The translations under genes and the position numbers were made by a program. From Callaeas wilsoni (taxonomy: Eukaryota > Chordata > Aves > Passeriformes > Callaeidae): DNA of 64,000 nucleotides. The notes beneath the pieces are model-generated. The model was not told where the DNA came from. It was given only the letters and a program-made list of their open reading frames with translations, and did no database searches. The DNA lies in the NCBI GenBank assembly GCA_013398955.1, contig VWPU01014826.1, forward strand, positions 1 through 64,000. Reading direction: 5' to 3'. This document shows, piece by piece, positions 1-12,987 of this stretch (positions within the stretch are counted from its first letter, which is position 1; the number at the start of each line of letters is the position of its first letter).

Positions 1-320
1 GGGCCGGGCCGGGCCGGGCGGTTTTGTTTACGTTTCGACGGGCGGGAAGGGAGCCGGGGCCGGCTGTGCCCTTGCCCGGGGCAGGCGGCGGTGCGGGGCC
101 CTCCGGCCCGGTGACCTTCCGTGCCTGCTCGAGGCTGGGGGGTCGGGAGAGTGCGGGTGGATAATGGCGGGGACCTCTTTGTTGGTGTGGCAGGAGGGGC
201 AGGAGGCTCGGCGCGGGGCTCCTCCTCCTCCTCCTCCTCCTCCTCCCGGGAGCGGGGGCACCCAGGCAGGCCGGGCTGGCCGCTCCGTCTTCGGGGAAGG
301 AGCGTTATAGGGCGGGGTAG
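1..320 (+). promoter_or_regulatory. MAPK8: CpG island, likely MAPK8 promoter and noncoding first exon
   Basis: This stretch is far richer in G+C and CpG than the AT-rich sequence that follows. It opens with three tandem GGGCC units and contains a CTC/TCC run. A CpG island upstream of a gene whose first coding exon carries only 45 nt of 5' UTR fits a promoter plus noncoding exon 1, the arrangement known for mammalian MAPK8. The transcription start and exon-1 donor cannot be fixed. GT dinucleotides near 111, 172 and 317 are possible donors, but none stands out. The island may extend left of the window and could also serve a divergent gene there. Assignment to MAPK8 is inference from position and strand. 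Confidence 0.55.
219..247. repeat. (CTC)n/(TCC)n trinucleotide run
   Basis: About nine tandem CCT/TCC units inside the 5' CpG island form a polypyrimidine tract on the + strand. Such tracts are common in vertebrate promoters. No coding meaning is supported. Confidence 0.85.
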
Positions 321-3300
321 TGGGAATGCAGCCCTCCGTGGACACCTACTATGACCTTGCTCTTAAAAATGCCTCTTAAAGGAAAAAATAATTCTCTGGG
401 ATAATGTAACTGCTCTAGATACAGGGGCTGGCGGTGACCGGCAGTGTCGTTGATTCTTTTGCCTTTTAATTCTGAAATTTCTTGCAAACAGAGTGAGCTG
501 TCTCTTTGCAGAATTTCTTTTGCTTTTGCTTTCTGTGTCGTTACATCCAGCTTTCCTTCCAAAGCCTGTTTCTTTATGCCTTTCTGCCTGGAGCAGTTCC
601 ATCAGTGAAGTTTGACCTGAGCTCCTTTAATAACCTACAAAAACAAATCCCACTTGATTATGTATTCCACTCCCCAGCTACAATAATGGTTTTGCACGTA
701 TGGTGTGGTTTTGTATCTCACTATTGTACAGAACGGGCTTGCTGAAGGCTTTCAGGCAATTGACAAGTCCTACACGCTTTGGCCTATCTGATAATACAGA
801 CACAAAGGGTGTTGTGCTTGTTCCGGGATGGAAAGTATTACTTGCCCTAGGGCACGTGCATGTGGAACTGAGCAAGCTTACTCACTGCACCTGGGTTTTA
901 CTTACAGGTGTGGAGACATAACCAGTGATGGTGTTGAAGGTCACATGAGACCTGGTCTCAGTTCTAGAGATGCCAACAAATGCACTTCCAGGGCAGAATA
1001 GTAACTGACGTGCTTCATTATGTGTCTGCGGGTACATCAGTGTATTAGATAACTTGGAAAGGGTTTAAACTGTAACGTGAAATGAATCTGGGCCAAACTT
1101 ATTTAAGAGTGCTGTCAAAGTGATTTCACTGACTTACTTGAGTGTTCCTTGTATATAATAAAAGGAAGCTCTTGATTCTTCTAATAGTAGCTAAAAAAAT
1201 GCTGAATTTAAAATAGTCCCCTGCTTTGATCTCAGTCTCTGGGCATAGCTGTCTTCCCTCTTTGCCCCACTTGATTCAAAGGTGTGTAACACAGGCTAGT
1301 TTGACAGTAGGATGCATAACATGTGATGCCAGGACAGGGACCAGATACATTGCGGGCTGCCTGCAGATCTTGATGGTTTTCAAGTCCAACTGGTCAAAAA
1401 TGTGATAGGAGAAGAGAGAGAGAGAAGTATCTGCTGGACCAAAACTAATTCAGAGTTGCAGAGGCTGTACCAAGTCGTACACTGAAACAAGGAATTTTAA
1501 TGTCTTCCACTCCAAAAGTTCCCAAGGTTTTTGGACCACTGGCTTGTGTAAGCATTCGGAGTAATCCGAATCTTGTAATCTTGTGGGCTACCATATACTT
1601 CATGGAGACTTCTAAATCAGAAATATTAGTAAGGTGATCTAAGAGGGTTCCGGGCCCTGTAGTTTTTGGACTGCACGTTCTAGGCAGAAATAGAGTTGCC
1701 TTTTGTGTGTGGTTTTTGTATTTTTACTTTTCACCCTGCTCTTTAGAGACCAAGGCTTTTGATGGCCTAATAGGTGTGCAGATGTAGCCTTCTTTGCAAA
1801 TGCTTTAGGTAGAATCGTTATGCAAATATTAAAGAGTAAATGTTTCGAGATGGTAGCAACTGAATTTATTTTCTGCCTGTCATTTACCTGAAATGAATCA
1901 GTATGTTTATTTCATGTATTGTTTATTTTTTTAAATTAGTATTTGATATTATAATGGTATCTGGCTATTTACTGTATATGTGATTTGGTTTGTTTTTCAT
2001 CCTTCGTCAGCTGCCTAAATTATTTGGATGCTTATTGTTTAAAAGATGCATGGAAAGTACATGTTTAGCTTCTCATTTCTAAAGATTGGTCCAGCATTCT
2101 GGGCAAATACAAATGTCCTTCCTAATAGTCTCCTGAAAAGTATGTTGTGCTATTTCTTAACCTTCATTTCGCACCCTCCCAATCCTTCCCCTTAGCAAAA
2201 AAAGTACTCTGTATGTATAGAGTTTTACTGTGTTAATTTCAATATATATAATGTTTCACTTTGGAAATTAGACCAATCTTGTTTTGAGCCTGTTTTTTTT
2301 TAATAAAGGCTAAATGTTTATTGCTGTAAATGTTTCCTTTAAAAAACCCCTTAGTCCTTAATTCAAAACCTGCAGAAACAGGCTTCCATTTATGCTGTTG
2401 AAAGATCTTTTGGCATTTGAAAGCTCCTTAGAAATCCAGTTGAGGCTACTTATGTTGCTTGCCTGTTGTGAAATTCACCACAGTTTTGCCATGGATTCTG
2501 AAATACTTTTTAAAGGTACTCTTACATGTGAAGGAACAATGATCTTGGCGTACCAAGCTTATAATTAATAGCTACACATTTTTCCTTAACGTTAAATGAT
2601 TTTTTCTTTTATGTTATTAAGGAATAATTCTTGTTTCTTTTTCTGTTCAAATTGATTTGCCTGTAAGCTTGATACTAAAATTGTTGTTGCCCATACTGTC
2701 ATTTTTATTGTTGGATAAATGCTTCTTGATATGTGAACAGATGGGATGCTTATTAATCATTCTTAGCTGAATATTGCAGACTAATGGTAAAATGAGGACT
2801 GACAGAAAAATACACTTCAGCTCAGTGGTCAGTTGTGTTGCAAACAAAGCAAATACTGTATACGAGCTCGTTTGTGTGTACACTTAAAATAAACCAAAAG
2901 GGCAAACATTGATTCTACAGTGCTACTGGACAGCCTGTTTGCTGTAATTATTGATTTTTGAGTATTAAAGAAAAAAAAAAAGACAAGCACACAACTCTGA
3001 CAACCTTCCATTGCTTTATTGATGCTATACCAAGCATTTTTTGATACTATATATATCTATCCATCTTAAAAGCGTGCAGGAAAATGTCTTAACCCAGTAT
3101 TTATTCTTTTAACTAAGAACTATGGCTAAAGTGTGTGTTCCCATCATTGTAGTCTGTATACATTCAAACATTTACCTTTCCCCTTGCCTGCTGAACAAAA
3201 GTTGAAACGTCTCAAATCTGATGCTTTGATTTTTGTGAAATAAGAATGCTGAACAGTGGGTGTCCTGTTTCTCACTGGGATCTCAAAGTCATAGAAATGC

Positions 3301-5667
3301 CCAGGTTCATAAAATGAAGCTGATTCTTCAGCTGTTGGATGCTGGCAGAAGAAGAGCTGGGGCTCCTGCTGGGCAGGAGTCAGCGCTGTGCCCCTGGAGC
3401 CCTGAAGGGTAACTGCTGTCGGGGCTGCATCAGGGAGGGCCTGGGCAGCAGGTACCGGGAAGGAGCTGTTCCCACGTGCGATGCTCCCCTGCAGAGCCGC
3501 TCAGGTCACACACCTGTGCTGTGTGAGACACACGGGAATCCAGCCCTGGTTCCGCACCTGGGTGGGGGCTCGAGCACCTGAGAGTGCTCAAAGGACTGGT
3601 TTGCAGGCTGAGGGAGAACAGAATTGCTGCATTTAACCAGCTTTAAGCAAGGGGTTATAGACGTGATGGCGCCACTTGCCCCTCTGAATGAGTCAATGGC
3701 TGTAGGACATAAAAGTGGAAGTTTCAGTAGGTCATGAGGGAATGAATGTCTTGGTGTAGCAGTCACCCCCTCTGATGGATTAAAAGGCCAGAGGGGCCAT
3801 GAAATTGTCATCCATAGAGCCTTTAGACTCAACAAGGTCCAGAGCAGCCTGAGAGGAATACAAATTTGAAGTTCTACTTGTTTTCAGCAGGTAAATTATC
3901 TACAGAGGTTGCTTCCAAGCCATATTATAATTCTACTGTTTATGGATTTTAAAACTTCTATTTCCCAAGTAGCTTGAGGAAGTTGGCAAAACAAAGGCAT
4001 GGTGATTTAGGTAAACCAGGTTGCTCAGAACCTGGTTAGAAGTTGTGAAGAGAAAAGTAATAAGATGTGTTGAGCATCTTAGTTTAAGTCTGCTGGTGGC
4101 AGTACCGATTTTTCTGCCCTGCATTGAACTTTACAGCTGCCTAGGCCAGAAGTGCTTCCAGGCTAGCATAAAGGCCAAAAAAAAAAGGGTTATGGTACCT
4201 GTTGTGCCTGTGATGACTGTGATTAGCATAGAAACACATCTCCAAAGCAACAGCCAGCAGTCAGCAGCCTTGTAGCCAGCTGAAGTTAGTCCAGGTCTTG
4301 CTTTCTGTATTGGAGGAACAAGTTGGCTGCTGCTGCTGCAGGGCTTTGGTCTGCTGGGTGGGTGATGGTTCCTTCTGCTTAGCTGGAGTGTGGTTATCCC
4401 AGCAAGTGGCTTCATGGAGCAAACCAGCTCTGAGTTCCAGCTGGTCACAGTAGCAGTCCATGACTGCAGAGGGATGGCAGGACTAAGGGCAGCTGGGCGA
4501 AAGAAAAAGGGCCATGGCAGATCCATAAATCTCTCTTTGATGCTTGTGCTGCCTTGAGAAGATGTCCTGCATCTCATTTGTTTCTGTAAGTTCTTATGTA
4601 TTTGTCTATTTAGCAAAACCAACCAGAGATCTTAGTGAAAGTGGGGTGACCAGTACAGACAATTACAACCCAGACTAAGTTTTTTGTATCTTAACAAAGC
4701 AGCTGTCCTGGTATGAACCTGTAGGTATTATAATATGTGAATACAACTGCTCATGTGTGACTCTTGAGAGAATTGTGTAGGAAATCTGCTGTTAGGGATG
4801 GCACATCCTTGAGAGTCCTAGATGTGTTCTTTAGTAGGTTTAACACCTAAGATGATGTTGGAGTTAAGTACGAGTCAAAATGCTTACTAGCAGTACCATG
4901 GGTGTAAAAATATGTTGTTTTGAAGATGTAATCCTAATGTTAAGTTTTACTGTGGAAGCAGTAAAAGTGAATGCCATGGTTGACAAGCCAACCAGTGGAA
5001 ATCTTGGTAAATTCTGGATTGTTCATTGTGTTTTGGATGATGACAAACATCCTGGTCACCTTCTGAGAAGGAGAGTAGTAACATGATAACCTAAAAAGCT
5101 TTATTAGAATGATGTGGGCTAGCTGCACTTGTTTCATTTCGTGCCAAAAAGTGACTACTCGGGAGATACACAGTAACAGGAAGGTCCTTGTGTGTGGCAC
5201 TGGCTCATTTAATGAGCAGCGAACCCTTCCAGCAGTGGGTGACTTTAATTTGCACAGTTGCAGCAGTGCAAAACTCATCCTTGTTGAAGAATAGACAGGG
5301 TTTCTTTTGCTGCTTTTTAAAAAAAGCATTACAAGGTTCTTGGGCCACTTAAATGTCAAGATGGTGGAAGAAAAAAGGCAGTTCAGTTTATAACAAGATT
5401 ATATTGGACATAAAAAGGTTTTGTTAATACTAGCATGGCAATGTGGGAAAATCAGGAAACCTTGATGTGACGAGGGTTACTTTATTCTCCCCCTATTTTA
5501 GTTTATTTGAAATTCTTTCTTAGTTCTCTTCAGAAAATTTCTCATCACAACTCTTTGTAGGCATATTCACCAGCGCTAGTGTGCAGCGCATGGCAGTGCT
5601 TCTGAAGGCTAGTATTCTTATTTAAAGAATGGAAATTCTCAAGCTCCTCCTGGTTTTGGGAACTTCT
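321..5667 (+). other. MAPK8: MAPK8 5' intron, left part
   Basis: This is AT-rich, non-coding-looking sequence between the CpG island and the first recognisable repeat. ORFs here, including a 163-codon minus-strand frame at 4131-4622, show no domain and no splice context. A GC-richer patch at about 3330-3590 stands out in base composition but I do not recognise it. A short GA run lies near 1408-1425 and CTG triplets near 4324-4340. Intron status depends on the CpG island being MAPK8 exon 1. Confidence 0.5.
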
Positions 5668-5920
5668 GTTATATGGTCTGGAATACCCCTGTTGTTAATT
5701 TGGGTCAGCTGGTCCAGTTGTGTGCCCTCCCAGGATCTTGCCCGCTCCCAGCCCCTTGATGGGGGAGTGTTGGAGAGCCAGCGCTGACGCTGTGCCGGCT
5801 CTGCTCAGTAACAGCCAAAACTCTGGTGTGTTATCAACCCCTTTGCAGCTCCCAGTGCAGAGCACAGCGCTGTGAGGGCTGCTGTGGGAAACGAGCCCCA
5901 GCTCAGCCAGACCCAGTACA
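5668..5920 (+). mobile_element. Diverged avian LTR-like interspersed repeat
   Basis: The segment carries, in order, several landmarks that I recall from a very common bird repeat of endogenous-retrovirus LTR type. These are ATATGGTCTGGAATACC near 5671, TTTGGGTCAGCTGGTCC near 5699, a CCCTCCCAG block, GCTCAGTAACAGCCAAAAC near 5802, GTGTTATCAAC near 5828 and a closing CCAGTACA at 5920. Similarity is patchy, so the copy is old. There is no internal viral coding sequence next to it, consistent with a solo LTR. The family is named from memory of the consensus pattern, and no exact subfamily is claimed. Confidence 0.5.
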
Positions 5921-8900
5921 ATCTGTTACCACAGAGGTGTTGCCATCATTCCTGCTCGGCCCAGCCCTGGCCAGCGGCCTGTCTGTCTTGGCGCTGGCTG
6001 ACATTGGCTCTGCTGGACATGGAGGAAGCTTCTGGCAGCTTCTCACAGAAGCCACCCCTGCAGTCCCCCTGCCACCAAGACCTGGCCATGCAAACCCCAT
6101 ACACTAGGGCAGAGCATCAGGCACTACTGAAGTCTCAGAGAAACGGGACAACAGAACAGACTATTGCTATTGGTAATTATTGATGATGTTTCCTAAACAC
6201 TACCCAGAAAGTAGTTGCTTTATTTCGAAATGTGCTGCCTTCCTTCTCACACCACTCCGAAGAAATTACTGTGCGAAGTACTGTATTGTGTTACAAGAGG
6301 TATCTCTGAAGGAATTCTTGGTGCTGAGGTTGTCATGTGTTGGAGTTTTTTGTTTCATTCTAAAGCTCTTATTATAGAGGTATTTTATGCCAAATACTTC
6401 AGACAGGATTTCATAGCACATTAATCTGCTTGTATTTCACAGATAAATGCATGTATTAACAAAAGTAGCACATTCATAATTGGATTCTAAGTTTTCTTAG
6501 CTGGGATTTAAAGTTAAGGTTAATGCAGTTTTAAAATATTCTGAAAACTTTTTTTCCCAGCTGTTACCCAAATCCTTCCTTCCTCTAGTGTTCTATGGCT
6601 ATTGTCCTCTTGATCACTGATATTTAATTACTATTTTAGGTCACTTGGTATCTTTTGTTTGCTGTTGTCCTTAAAAACAGTTAAAGAACCATATAATTTG
6701 TTTCTTTTGCTGAAACATTTAGCTTTTATATGGTTTTTTTTTTCCCCCTGCAAGAAGAGGTTCAAGAACAAGCATTTCCTTCTACCCCCAGGGTAATCCT
6801 GGCATGAGATTTTCCTTCTAAACTTGCCCAGATCTCATTGAAGCACTCTGAGTGATATTTACTGGTTTATTTTGCTGCTGATTTGTCTGTTTGTTGCTTT
6901 GCCAGTGGTCACTGGATGGGCAGAGAGCTGCCATATGCAGGCAGGCCTTTGTGGAATGGTGGGAATTAGCAGTCCCTTAGGCATAGTCAGCTGAAACAGT
7001 GTTGTGCCCAGATTAGAAATTTATTCATTTCTTGTGAATTTCAACTTAGTTTATGGTTAAGCTTTTTCAAGTACCTGAGTAAGTTGAATGGGCCATGACA
7101 CATGAGTCTGCCAAAAGGGAGATACATAAAGCAATATGGAATGGCATTCCCTTCAATGCTGTAGTTCCAGTCATGGTCTAGGCATGATTATGATTAAACA
7201 TGTTTTCTGGATCCAGGAGCAGGCATTCAGATTGCACTTCTGACAGTTAAATTTGGTACTTAAAATAGAACAGCTTGTTGAACTGTTGCTTTACTGAATT
7301 TTCACTGATTTCAGATTTTAAGAACATTATTTAAAAAAAACCCCCAAATTAAATTGGCAAATAGTGCCCTGCAATAAACTTGGATATTTTAAGCTTTTTA
7401 AAAAATGTGCACCTTGATTTTCTCCACATTTACTATTCTTTTCTATAGCCTTTTATTTGAAAAAGGATTAAGGAATTGAATGATCCTTGTCTTATCCTTT
7501 TATTTCTGAAAAGGAGAGTTTTGCTAAGAATAGTCTTTTAAGCTGTTGTCATAACAGCTTCTTTGCCAAAATGTAGAGTTACACAAGTTTTCTTTTGTTG
7601 AAGCCATTGTGGTTTATGATTTCTGTGACAAAACTGACCTGGAAGACACAAAGTGTTACTTCATATTTTGTGATAATAGGATTCATCATGGAACCAATCT
7701 GCAGTGGAGCTTCGTATGACATGGCACTGAAAAAGCTGTAGAGATGCTCTTCTATCGAATGTAGCACAGCAGAGTTTGCAGTGTGATATTTTTTCTGTAG
7801 ATGTAGCACTACTCATTCTGATAATGCTTGTTCTAGAAAAATGCTATCTAATAAATTTCTTCATGGTTAATTAAAGTCACAGTTCAGGCGTCCATAAAAA
7901 AAAAAATTTGAGAGGAAAGGTAGGATGAGAATCTTCATCATTAGAAATGCCAGTTTACAGGCTGTTTAGTATTGCATGCTGCAGCCTGTCTGCCTCATTT
8001 ACAGCCTCCTGGCATTTGAATCTAAAACCTGTTTTAAAGGGAACAGAAGATACTTTTCTAAAAGAACCTCTACTGATGTCTAATGCCTTAATAAAACAGG
8101 AATATTTAAGAACAGAGGAATTCTGCAGTGTATTCCATTACAAATGCATCATTTCACTGTAGAACCTTCTATGTTAAGTTTTGTGTCACATGTATCCTTA
8201 TCACAAAATGCATGGAAAACATGTAGTACAGAATACCATATTGCAGCAGAGTGGCACTGTAGTAAACTAGATTAGAAGTGATCTGTAACTTGGTAAGAAT
8301 TAGTTAAGTGCTATTGGCCACAGGTGAGGGTTTTCCACAGAGGGTGCACTGGTATTCCAGAGCAGCTGTGTTGGAGGAGTTGACCATGAGAAATGCTGGG
8401 AAGTTGTATGTGCTGCTGTCTTACTTGCTGTTGATTTGGATTACCAGGACTGTGTATATCACCAAAATCAACTTGAAAGCCTCAGATAAAGTTTGGGTAA
8501 ATCTTAAGCTTTGTAACTCTTAGTGCAGTTTTCAGGAGGTTTAAGTGTTTATGTTGGTGTCTTTCTCTAGAGATAGCTTCATGTTTAGATTATGTACCTT
8601 TAAAGATATTATATTTCAGAAACCTGGAAATCTGGATAGCACCTGGTGTGTAGTAATCACAGATGATGAAGAAATGTGAGGTTTCATTTCCCTGTCGCAA
8701 ACTGGCAGACTCTCCTGCTTGCTTAGAGGAGAGAGAGATCGCTGAAGGAATGGTAGATAAGCAAGTACAAATTTTCACCTTTTCATGGAGCTGATTGCAT
8801 GCATTCACTTGTGCATCTTTCTTTCCTGGTCTTCAGGCTACTGGAAGTCTCTATATTTTGACTTATCTTCTAATTTTACTGTTTTCTGAATCTTTATTTT

Positions 8901-11900
8901 ATTTAACTTCCCGTGTGATGAAGTTGGAGCTGCTGGTGGCTGTAATATGTGTTTTACCTAATTGCCAGGCAGAACTTAAACCAAAAGTCTGGATAATTTC
9001 TTCTGTGACCAGCTGCTTTAGTCACAGTTGTAAAAGAGAGATAAAACTGAGTAGCTCAAAGTGCCAGAAGTGGATCAGTTACCTGACTGGTTTAGGTAAT
9101 GTGTGTGTGTGTGTGTGTAAGATAAACAGAAACAGCCCACGTGGCTTTTTTCCTGTGCTTTATGGCAATCTCTTTTATTGTCTCTGTGCCAGTAACAAAA
9201 AAAAAGCCTTAACTCTTGCTGAGTGACTATTATATGCATTTTTTAAGTATTTTTTTGTAGTAGAAGGGCTGTAACTTGTAGACTAATGGCATTATGGGGC
9301 AATGTCTTAGAGAAATGTAGGTGCAAAAGGAGAAAGGTGGATTAAGTGAAATCCTCTCAATAGGAAGTTTACTGATAAAAAGCAAAAAATGTCTGTTTTG
9401 AGAAGAGAATTACTGCAAAACTTAAGGTTTTTGTAAGTAATTTACTGTGGGTGCATTTGTTACTTGGTTCTTCATTATCCTGCTTGTGTGTGTGATGTGT
9501 TAAAGAATTCAGTGCTCAAATGAATTGAATTTGATATTAAACAAAAGAAATATTTTAGTGGTACAGGAAATGATATTCATTGTCTTATTTTAGATGTTTT
9601 TGCAAGAGGTGTTTCACAATATGAGAATTTGCTTTAAAAATGTGTGGTGGTGTTGATTTTTATAGAGGGTGCTCAGAAGCTGTGGATGCAGGTTCAGCCT
9701 TTGAAGTTGGTGCTGCTGAGCCTCGTTCAGGAGGCAGGATGAGAAAATACTGGTGTGTTGTACTTGGTCTGCATGAATGCCTTCTTTGAGCTCCTGCGGG
9801 AAGTGTGATGCGGGAAGTGTGTTGCGGGCGTGCTGACTCCGCCTGTGCTCCTGATGTCCGCCTGTGACATCGCTGGTGGAGCTTTGGTCGTTCTGTCCGC
9901 TCCAGCTGCCCCAGCGATGCTCGGAAATGCCTCACCTGAAGCAGTGTTTCACAACAGGAGCTCCTTCTTGTGCCTTCTGCATGTTTGCATGTGATCTTGC
10001 ACTACCTGTTTATGGACAGTATCAGTGTTCTGCTAGTTACAGTCTTAAGTTTATTGCTGCCAGTCAGAGATCTTTCCTTACAGTTGAACAGCCTCTGAAT
10101 CATTAGTTACTTCTGACATTATATCAGACTGTGCGAAGGTTCTTGAGACATGGAAGCGGAAAAGCTCAAGTTCCAGTTGCCTAATACAAAAAATCCCTGT
10201 CTCCAACTTCAGGTTTCCCTAATCTCAGGTTCAGCTGTTAATATTTTGGCACTGGTGACTGCACCTGTGGGTGATTGTTATTTCAGGCTGCCTAGTATTT
10301 GAATGTAATTTGATGCAGGGAATTCCAGCACTGGTGCAAAAACCAATACTGAAAATTAGCTGTTTGAGCTCATTTCTGATTTTGTTATTAACCTTTTATT
10401 GTGAGTTTTGAAACAATTTGGGGTGAGGTTCCCGAAATAGCACAGTCTTTAGTGGAAACATTTACTTTTATTAGATGCTATGGTATTGATCAGATAAGTA
10501 TGACAGGGGAAGCACTAGAGAACATGCCAGCTTCAAGTTCCTGTCTGTATGACTAACTCTGCAAATATATCCCTGGGGCATCCCTGCTTCAGTGACACTG
10601 CAGAACATGTCTGTCCTCAGTGTCAGTGAAACTGGCTTTATCAAGAGAGGATGAGTAACAGCACGAAAAGGGAAAACTCAAAGGGCTGCATTTGCCAGCA
10701 GCTGCTACTGGAAGCTCTGCTTGGGAAATAATGTTCCTTTTTCCTGGAGAGATCCTTGCCTGGCTGCCATTAATAATTCCCTTCTCCTGGCCCTCCCTTC
10801 AAAGCAAACAAGGAAGCTCCCAGTGTTAGTCGTGGTTGGAGATCAGGCTGTTTACCTGTGCTCTACCCAGGTGCAGTAGCTGCTGGCACTGCCCCTCTGC
10901 GGGCTGACTGAAGTGACTGGAAGAAGCAGCAGGTCGGTTTAATTAAGATGAAAAAATGTGCATTTGCTATCCTCTTTTGCATATATGTGTATTTTCTTTT
11001 AATGACTCCTGGTCTGTCTCTAAGCTGGAAGCTGGCTTTTAGTAGATACGAAATTTTATGGGCACATTCTGCTCCCTTCCATTGTAGTTTATAAAGTACA
11101 TAAATATGAGGATGGGGAAGATTTAAAATGCAGGAAGCTCGATTAATGTAATTTAGATAAAAAAGAAAAAGTTGCTAGTTGTTTTTTCTGTGAAGTTTTC
11201 TCCTTTCCTGCCTCTCAAATTCTACTACAGCTGTATAAAAGGTAGAAGTTCACCTACTTTTGCAGGAGGAAAAAATAGCGTGGAGTCTGTTGAAGAATTT
11301 TTGAGAATTTGAGTAGCATTTAACAGTAGCTCTGGTGTTTCCCTAGAACATCCTCAGTTCATCCTCAGGGCACTCAGATTCTGATCTCCTGCATTGTCAT
11401 CATTGTGTGTTTTACAAATGGGGTTTAAAACCACTCAAACGTTCCTCTACTAATTCAGGCGCTGCTTTGTTGTTATTTTTGTCTTCATGGTCTCCTTGGT
11501 AAATTTTAAATATTTATTTCTGCTTTGATTCAGGATCTGGAAAAACTCTTTAGTCGCTACTAATTAGGGTGAAAACTCATAGGTACCTTGTGACTCTTGA
11601 GGCCTTTTATGTTTTTTATATACTTATATCTGGAGCTGAGTGTTGCAAGAAAGCTCCCTCTATGTAAGGTAATAGGATTACTTGTCTGTTCCAAACAGAA
11701 CTGGTATTTGGGGAAAGACATCAGTTGTGAGGATTAAAATCAGAGTATCAGACACTGTGAACCTGTGCTGTTTAAGTGGTTGGCACCTGCTTGTTATTGG
11801 TGGGCCTCCAGGTGACTTTTGGAATGCATAATTAAGTTCAGTCCATTGCCATTCCCTTCAAATAGATGATCTTTTATGGAAACTGTAATAAGGTGAATAA

Positions 11901-12987
11901 TGGCCAAGAAAAGGCTGCTGGAGTGGAGAAGGGAGTGGTTTATTTCCCTGTATGTCCTCTCCTTCTAGTAGACTCCTCAAATTACAGTATCTTAATAAGG
12001 TGAGATGGCAGATCCATATGAAGAAAACTATATCTGGTTTCCTCCATGACTAGAAAAAGTCATCATGTGATGCAGCTGGAGCATGTTGTTAGTCACTATA
12101 TGAACCTGTGAACTGCAAGATCAATTTATGGCAAAGGTTGCAATCGTATTAATGGATTTTGATCAGTGTTTATTAATTTAGGACTCTATGTAGTTGTTTC
12201 CTGTAAACTGTATCGAGGACAGAGTTAGATTAACACAGAGGGCTCTAAATCTTTCCAAGAGATTTATCAATCTGGCAACAATGTTTGCTAAACCAGTGAA
12301 GTAAGTCCTTAGTTCAAACAGCCCGTATTACATTTTCTTAAGTTTCATTTGCTATTGTGTGCTGAGAAATATTTTGCTTTATAGCCAAATTTATTTTTCT
12401 GTACCAAACCTGTCATCTTTTCTGAAATTATCGTCTTTAGTGGAGAAAGCCATCTGTTTATTGTTAAATACTCAACAGGTTCTGGGAAATCAAGTAATTG
12501 GCTTTGAATTTTCCATATAAAAACAGCTATTAAAAAATGTAAGAGTCCTGAAGTTTAAAAAAAATGTGCCTTAAGTTTCTTGTCTTTGAGCAAACTGAAG
12601 TGACTTACCCTCTTCTGTTTGAACTTGAAAGCAGTAGGCAAGTCATAACATAGAAATCTAAATGCGTCCTTGTTGTGTTTTTGCAGGTTTCCCCAGCCTC
12701 AGTACTTCTTTCCTTGGTGAACACTGAGATCGAGTGTTCACGTTTGCTTTACTCAGTCTGTGACTAGTGAAGTTTGACTTCTTGGTGGGCAAAAGGTACA
12801 TTAAAATGTACTGTTATTTCAAGAAATGTGCCTGCGCTGTGCTTCAGACCTGAGCTATACAAGAATCACGCCAGTACATTTGTGGTTTCGTTTAGTAGTT
12901 GCGAGTAGAAAATAGCTGCTGAGATCGGAGCTGTGGCCTTTCAGTTTGTGCTGTGCCGGCCGTGCGGCGGGTGCTGTGCGCGGGGCA
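5921..12987 (+). other. MAPK8: MAPK8 5' intron, middle part
   Basis: This is mostly AT-rich sequence without recognisable genes. It contains a (GT)9 run at 9101-9118 and a GC-richer patch at about 9780-9930. ORFs such as the 143-codon plus-strand frame at 8795-9226 look like chance openings: their translations are low-complexity or hydrophobic and lack known motifs. Confidence 0.5.
9101..9118. repeat. (GT)9 dinucleotide microsatellite
   Basis: Nine uninterrupted GT units, seen directly. It is probably polymorphic, given its length and purity. Confidence 0.9.

Noticed and set aside
4131..4622. 163-codon minus-strand ORF
   Set aside because: No recognisable domain or splice signals, and its composition follows local CTG and T-rich tracts. 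Treated as chance in intron.
6721..6760. Homopolymer T tract as a retrotransposon tail
   Set aside because: The run is short and interrupted, and no element body or target-site duplication was recognisable beside it.
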